Shown here: piece after piece, positions 61,551 through 64,000 of the stretch
Layout: each line of letters begins with the position of its first letter
How positions within the stretch are numbered: the stretch's first letter is position 1
DNA from: Anaerolineales bacterium
GTDB lineage: Bacteria; Chloroflexota; Anaerolineae; Anaerolineales; UBA11579
NCBI GenBank assembly: GCA_021463845.1
Contig: JAJTXV010000001.1
Coordinates: 372,001 to 436,000, forward strand
Direction: 5' to 3'
Length of the DNA: 64,000 nt
Program-made: the position numbers and the translations under genes
The notes under the pieces: model-generated
Told to the model about the DNA's origin: nothing
The model's database searches: none
The model's input: the letters and a program-made list of their open reading frames with translations, nothing else

Positions 61551-61649
61551 TTTGTCGTTTATTAGACAGTTCGTCCGTATTGTTGGTTGACGTAATTGAA
61601 CACTTGATTATCATCTGTAGGATACTTTACATTTGTCGTTAAGACAAGG
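61551..61649. promoter_or_regulatory. Divergent control region with two related inverted repeats and a promoter
   Basis: Site 1 is TTTGTCGTTTATTAGACA (61551-61568), site 2 is TTGTCGTTAAGACAA (61633-61647); both share TTGTCGTT and a GACA partner. A plus-strand promoter lies between, TTGACG (61587-61592) with TATCAT (61609-61614) at 16 bases. Site 2 would sit about 20 bases downstream of the transcript start. Confidence 0.55.
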
Positions 61650-61660
61650 AGAAATTGTTG

Positions 61661-62074
61661 ATGCAAGCATTTGTTTCATCGTTGTCCCCCGACTGGGGTT
61701 TGCTGGCTTTGCGGATCGGCCTGGCCGTTGTCTTCTTTGCTCATGGTCTGCCCAAGATCAAGAATGTAGGGCAGGTCGCCGGCTTCTTCAAGCAGGCCGG
61801 CATTCCGCTGGCTGGGCTTTCCGCCTGGATCGTTACTCTGCTTGAAACCGTTGGCCCAGTGCTGGCGGTCATTGGCCTGGGAACCCGCTTCGTTGCCTTG
61901 GGCTGGGCCATCAGTATGGTCGTCGCCACTGTGGTGGTCAAGATCCGCATGGCCAAAATGAGCTTTGCCAGCCAAGGCGGCTGGGAGTTTGAGTTCATTC
62001 TCGGCGTGGCGGCCTTGGCGCTGGTGTTCACCGGCGCCGGTGCGCTCTCGCTGGATGCCGGCCTGGGCTGGTAA
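61661..62074 (+). CDS. DoxX family membrane protein
   Basis: 137 residues with four membrane helices. LLALRIGLAVVFFAHGLPKI and FFKQAGIPLAGLSAWIVTLLE are the DoxX signature; FEFILGVAALALVFTGAGALSLD completes helix 4. DoxX proteins are linked to quinone-dependent oxidoreductases or oxidative-stress defence. ATG 61661 has AAGGAGA 8 bases upstream. Expression is probably controlled by the divergent TetR regulator. Confidence 0.87.
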   Translation: MQAFVSSLSPDWGLLALRIGLAVVFFAHGLPKIKNVGQVAGFFKQAGIPLAGLSAWIVTLLETVGPVLAVIGLGTRFVALGWAISMVVATVVVKIRMAKMSFASQGGWEFEFILGVAALALVFTGAGALSLDAGLGW

Positions 62075-62079
62075 CGAGC

Positions 62080-62457
62080 ATGCATATCGTTTTGTGGGTC
62101 GCTCAGGTTCTCCTGGCGGTCGCCTTCCTTGGGGCGGGCTATTTTCACGCCTTCAAGGCGGATGAAGCCAAGGGCAGGCCGGAGATGGCTTGGATGCAGG
62201 CACTGAAACCAGGCCTTCGCAAGTTCATTGGCCTGGCTGAGATGGCAGGCGGCTTGGGGGTCGTGCTGCCCATGTTGACCGGCGTTTTGCCTTGGTTAAC
62301 CCCGGTGGCGGCAGCCTTGTTGGCCGTCGTGATGGCGCTGGCAATTGCCTTTCATGTCGTGCGTAGCGAGTATCCTAATCTGGCGGTTAATGCGGCGCTG
62401 CTTCTACTGGCCGCTTTTGTGGCCTGGGGCCGCTGGGATCTGTTAAGCCTGCTGTAA
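62080..62457 (+). CDS. DoxX-like membrane protein
   Basis: 125 residues, four membrane helices. VAQVLLAVAFLGAGYFHAFK and RKFIGLAEMAGGLGVVLPML are the DoxX-like (DUF4267/DoxX_2) pattern. It starts 5 bases after the first DoxX gene and is followed by a terminator, so the two make a bicistronic unit. The Tyr-Phe-His in helix 1 and the Glu in helix 3 are the most distinctive polar residues. Confidence 0.83.
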   Translation: MHIVLWVAQVLLAVAFLGAGYFHAFKADEAKGRPEMAWMQALKPGLRKFIGLAEMAGGLGVVLPMLTGVLPWLTPVAAALLAVVMALAIAFHVVRSEYPNLAVNAALLLLAAFVAWGRWDLLSLL

Positions 62458-62469
62458 CGTACTTCAACA

Positions 62470-62506
62470 AGCAAAACGCCCAGCCATTTGGCTGGGCGTT
62501 TTTGCT
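62470..62506. terminator. Bidirectional terminator after the DoxX pair
   Basis: GCAAAACGCCCAGCC, loop ATTT, GGCTGGGCGTTTTTGC. A nearly identical stem recurs at 63135-63165. Confidence 0.9.
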
Positions 62507-62541
62507 TTCTGGGCTCGCCGGAGCTCAGGACTGCACATGCA

Positions 62542-62892
62542 TCAAACGCGTTTGTTGCCGCGCGGGGAGGCAGTGACCCAGGTGATGATGTTGCGTACCG
62601 CCAAGGCCACGATCATCACGCCGAAATAAGTAGAAACACTGACCAGCAGGGCGGTCACGGGCTCGCCGACGCTGGGCAGCTCAGACAGGGTCTGGCTGAA
62701 GAAGACCAAACCGATCGCCACGAGGATGAAGTGGTGCTCCATATCTTCGGTGACGAACACATAGCCCGCAAACAGGCCCAGCAGGATCATGAGCCACAAG
62801 AAGGCCGAATGCAGCGGGGTCACCAGAGCAATGATCACCGCCAACACCAGGCCGGCAATAAAAGCCCAACGTGCCATTTCAGAACGGTCCAT
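62542..62892 (-). CDS. Small four-helix membrane protein, paralogue of 63188
   Basis: 116 residues with four hydrophobic segments. The central part GLFAGYVFVTEDMEHHFILV and FFSQTLSELPSVGEPVTALL is shared with the protein at 63188 (GGYLHISKEGEKSFLL; FFSDRLSYVPSIGNYLTSIL). No family is recognised. Both genes have the same orientation and surround a tiny DUF3309-like gene. Confidence 0.7.
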   Translation of the reverse strand: MDRSEMARWAFIAGLVLAVIIALVTPLHSAFLWLMILLGLFAGYVFVTEDMEHHFILVAIGLVFFSQTLSELPSVGEPVTALLVSVSTYFGVMIVALAVRNIITWVTASPRGNKRV

Positions 62893-62907
62893 CGAGATTT
62901 CCTTTCA

Positions 62908-63045
62908 CTAGAACAGACGCAAAATTAGCCACACCAACAGCACAAGCAGTACCACTTGCACTGCAGTGAAGCTGCGCCGTCTGCGACCCAAGGGAATGAC
63001 ACCCAGCAGGATCAGAATAAGTACGATGATGAGTATGGTTTCCAT
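62908..63045 (-). CDS. 45-residue DUF3309-like membrane peptide
   Basis: Reads METILIIVLILILLGVIPL, then GRRRRSFTAVQVVLLV and ends LILRLF. Two hydrophobic helices are joined by an Arg-rich turn, as in DUF3309 proteins (start T-I-L-I-I-x-L, LLG-x-x-P). It lies between two paralogous membrane protein genes on the same strand. Too short for standard gene prediction. Role unknown; stress-related in some organisms. Confidence 0.6.
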   Translation of the reverse strand: METILIIVLILILLGVIPLGRRRRSFTAVQVVLLVLLVWLILRLF

Positions 63046-63134
63046 AGAGTCTCGCAGGCGCGGGTTGTTCGGATAACGGCTTGAAGAGTCATTGTGTTAC
63101 CCGCGGATATCAAGATTAATACCGCACGGGGAAA

Positions 63135-63165
63135 GCAAAACGCCCAGCGGGGCTGGGCGTTTTGC
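63135..63165. terminator. Bidirectional terminator
   Basis: GCAAAACGCCCAGC, loop GGG, GCTGGGCGTTTTGC, 20 bases after the stop of the membrane protein gene at 63188. Same core as 62470-62506. Confidence 0.88.
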
Positions 63166-63187
63166 AATTAGTGCACGAATGCAAAGA

Positions 63188-63589
63188 CTAGGAGCGGAAC
63201 CAGCTCACAATGGTGCGGGCCGCCACGGCCAGAGCCGCCAGGGAGAGGAACACACCCAGCACGCCCAGGATGGAGGTGAGGTAGTTGCCAATGCTGGGCA
63301 CGTAGCTCAGACGGTCAGAGAAGAAATACACTGCGAAAGCAGTCAGCAGGAAGCTCTTCTCGCCTTCCTTGCTGATGTGCAGGTAGCCGCCCACCAGGGC
63401 CAGCACGATCAGCAGATACACGATCGGCATCTGGAACTGCTGTACCGTGAAGCTGGGGAAGGCGAAGAACAAGCCAGCCAGCAGGGACAGCACCAGGCCA
63501 CCCAGGAACACATAGCGACCGACGGTAGCGAGATCTACGCTGCTGCCAGCCTTCTTAGCCGTCTTGCGGCTCTTTTTGGTTGTTGCCAT
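63188..63589 (-). CDS. Small four-helix membrane protein with basic N-terminus
   Basis: 133 residues: a Lys/Arg-rich start (MATTKKSRKTAKKAGSS), then four hydrophobic segments (about residues 25-47, 53-73, 78-95, 103-128). Homologous to the protein at 62542 by the FFSDRLSYVPSIGN core. It has a GAGGA ribosome site. No known family; position-specific Glu/Lys in the loop EGEKSF may be functional. Probably in the cytoplasmic membrane. Confidence 0.72.
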   Translation of the reverse strand: MATTKKSRKTAKKAGSSVDLATVGRYVFLGGLVLSLLAGLFFAFPSFTVQQFQMPIVYLLIVLALVGGYLHISKEGEKSFLLTAFAVYFFSDRLSYVPSIGNYLTSILGVLGVFLSLAALAVAARTIVSWFRS

Positions 63590-63672
63590 GAATCCTCCTC
63601 AGGATCAATGAGATGGGTAACTCTAACAGCTAGCTGGCTTTGATGCCAGAGAAAATCTGCGCCAAAGCTGCC

Positions 63673-63999
63673 TCAGCGCGGCTTCTGCTTGGCATTTTCG
63701 AATAAGAAGCTGAGCTGTTTTGCGCGCTGCACGCCAATGCCCGGCCCCTGGGCCGGCTTGATCACCAGCTGCTTAAGTTTTTTGGCGGGCACAGTGGGCA
63801 GGGCGGCGGTGCCCACCTGCACATCGGCCGCCGGGTCCAGGAACACGAGTGCCGCGGATACAGGCACAGTCTCATCCTTCAGGTGCTTGGAGAGCCAGCG
63901 GTCAAGGATCTCGGCCTCGATCGTGGCCTCGCTTACCGGCTTGCCCACGCCTTCCTGGGTCAGCCGTTTCAAGAAGGGTACATTGCTCACCTTCCAGCG
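63673..63999 (-). CDS. C-terminal part of a protein cut by the window edge, possibly NERD-domain
   Basis: The frame is open to the right edge (RWKVSNVPFLKRLTQEG...), so the gene begins outside the window; GTG 63990 is only an internal codon candidate. WLSKHLKDETVPVSAALVFLDP and VGTAALPTVPAKKLKQLV resemble the later strands of nuclease-related NERD domains, where V-V-F-P precedes a conserved strand. The match is weak. The segment ends QLSFLFENAKQKPR. Confidence 0.45.
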   Translation of the reverse strand, partial: RWKVSNVPFLKRLTQEGVGKPVSEATIEAEILDRWLSKHLKDETVPVSAALVFLDPAADVQVGTAALPTVPAKKLKQLVIKPAQGPGIGVQRAKQLSFLFENAKQKPR

Positions 64000-64000
64000 G

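Noticed and set aside
59475-61565. A 696-codon plus-strand open frame opposite the M32 and TetR genes
   Set aside because: It spans two conserved minus-strand genes and their junction, and its composition is that of antisense GC-rich DNA.

Overview
The window reads as chromosomal DNA of a GC-rich (about 60%) free-living bacterium, most likely a Chloroflexota member close to Anaerolineae. This rests on the gene types: an Agl23-type membrane glycosyltransferase, a bacterial myo-inositol-phosphate synthase, lipoproteins with Thr/Pro-rich linkers and NBR1-type Ig domains, a ParB-UspA fusion, abundant short intergenic palindromic repeats, and frequent GTG/TTG starts. The taxon is an inference; no rRNA is present. 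No prophage, insertion sequence, CRISPR array or tRNA was seen. One tmRNA gene and one fluoride riboswitch are present.

Region 1-4.6 kb: a truncated membrane glycosyltransferase, an MFS exporter and a 23S pseudouridine synthase, all on the minus strand. Region 4.7-20.1 kb is the aerobic phenylacetyl-CoA region. It holds enoyl-CoA hydratase (paaF-like) and 3-hydroxyacyl-CoA dehydrogenase (paaH-like), then an insert with a low-GC uracil-DNA-glycosylase-like gene, an MFS gene, a membrane protein and a DUF3592/DinB-like operon. After the insert come another crotonase, an aldehyde dehydrogenase, paaABCD, EthD-like, RidA-like and MpaB-like genes, then a slipin and a hexulose-phosphate-synthase-like gene. 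paaE, paaK, paaJ and paaZ are not in the window. Short palindromic repeats sit between many of these genes and have entered or extended three coding regions (paaH, paaB, paaC).

Region 20.2-37.9 kb: a DinG-type exonuclease-helicase, a KimA-like permease, a CtlX-type amidinohydrolase, an operon proS-patatin-patatin-hydrolase behind a possible attenuator, ligA, a LURP-one protein, an alpha-oxoamine synthase, an MFS carrier and rlmI. Region 38-41.9 kb: a four-gene ABC exporter operon (one ATPase, three permeases), preceded by a compact minus-strand transcription unit with its own promoter, an 18-codon ORF inside a hairpin, and a terminator. Region 42-45.3 kb: a duplicated-domain lipoprotein, ssrA, a two-domain VOC dioxygenase-like protein, a tiny Cys-rich peptide gene with promoter, palindromic operator and terminator, and a Cys-rich ArsR repressor.

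Region 45.3-64 kb: a phosphoesterase coupled to the ParB-UspA fusion, a PPOX-fold protein and aldo-keto reductase, a membrane-anchored EEP phosphatase with plsY and an epimerase, a fluoride riboswitch-crcB unit, ino1, a DinB-like/DUF1801 pair, two NBR1-Ig lipoproteins, an MFS carrier, a WD40 gene split by a frameshift, an M32 carboxypeptidase, a TetR regulator divergent from two DoxX-like genes, and a cluster of small membrane proteins.

The most interesting unexplained items are the Cys-rich peptide transcription unit (44740-44951) and the hairpin-embedded mini-ORF unit ahead of the ABC exporter (41685-41866).
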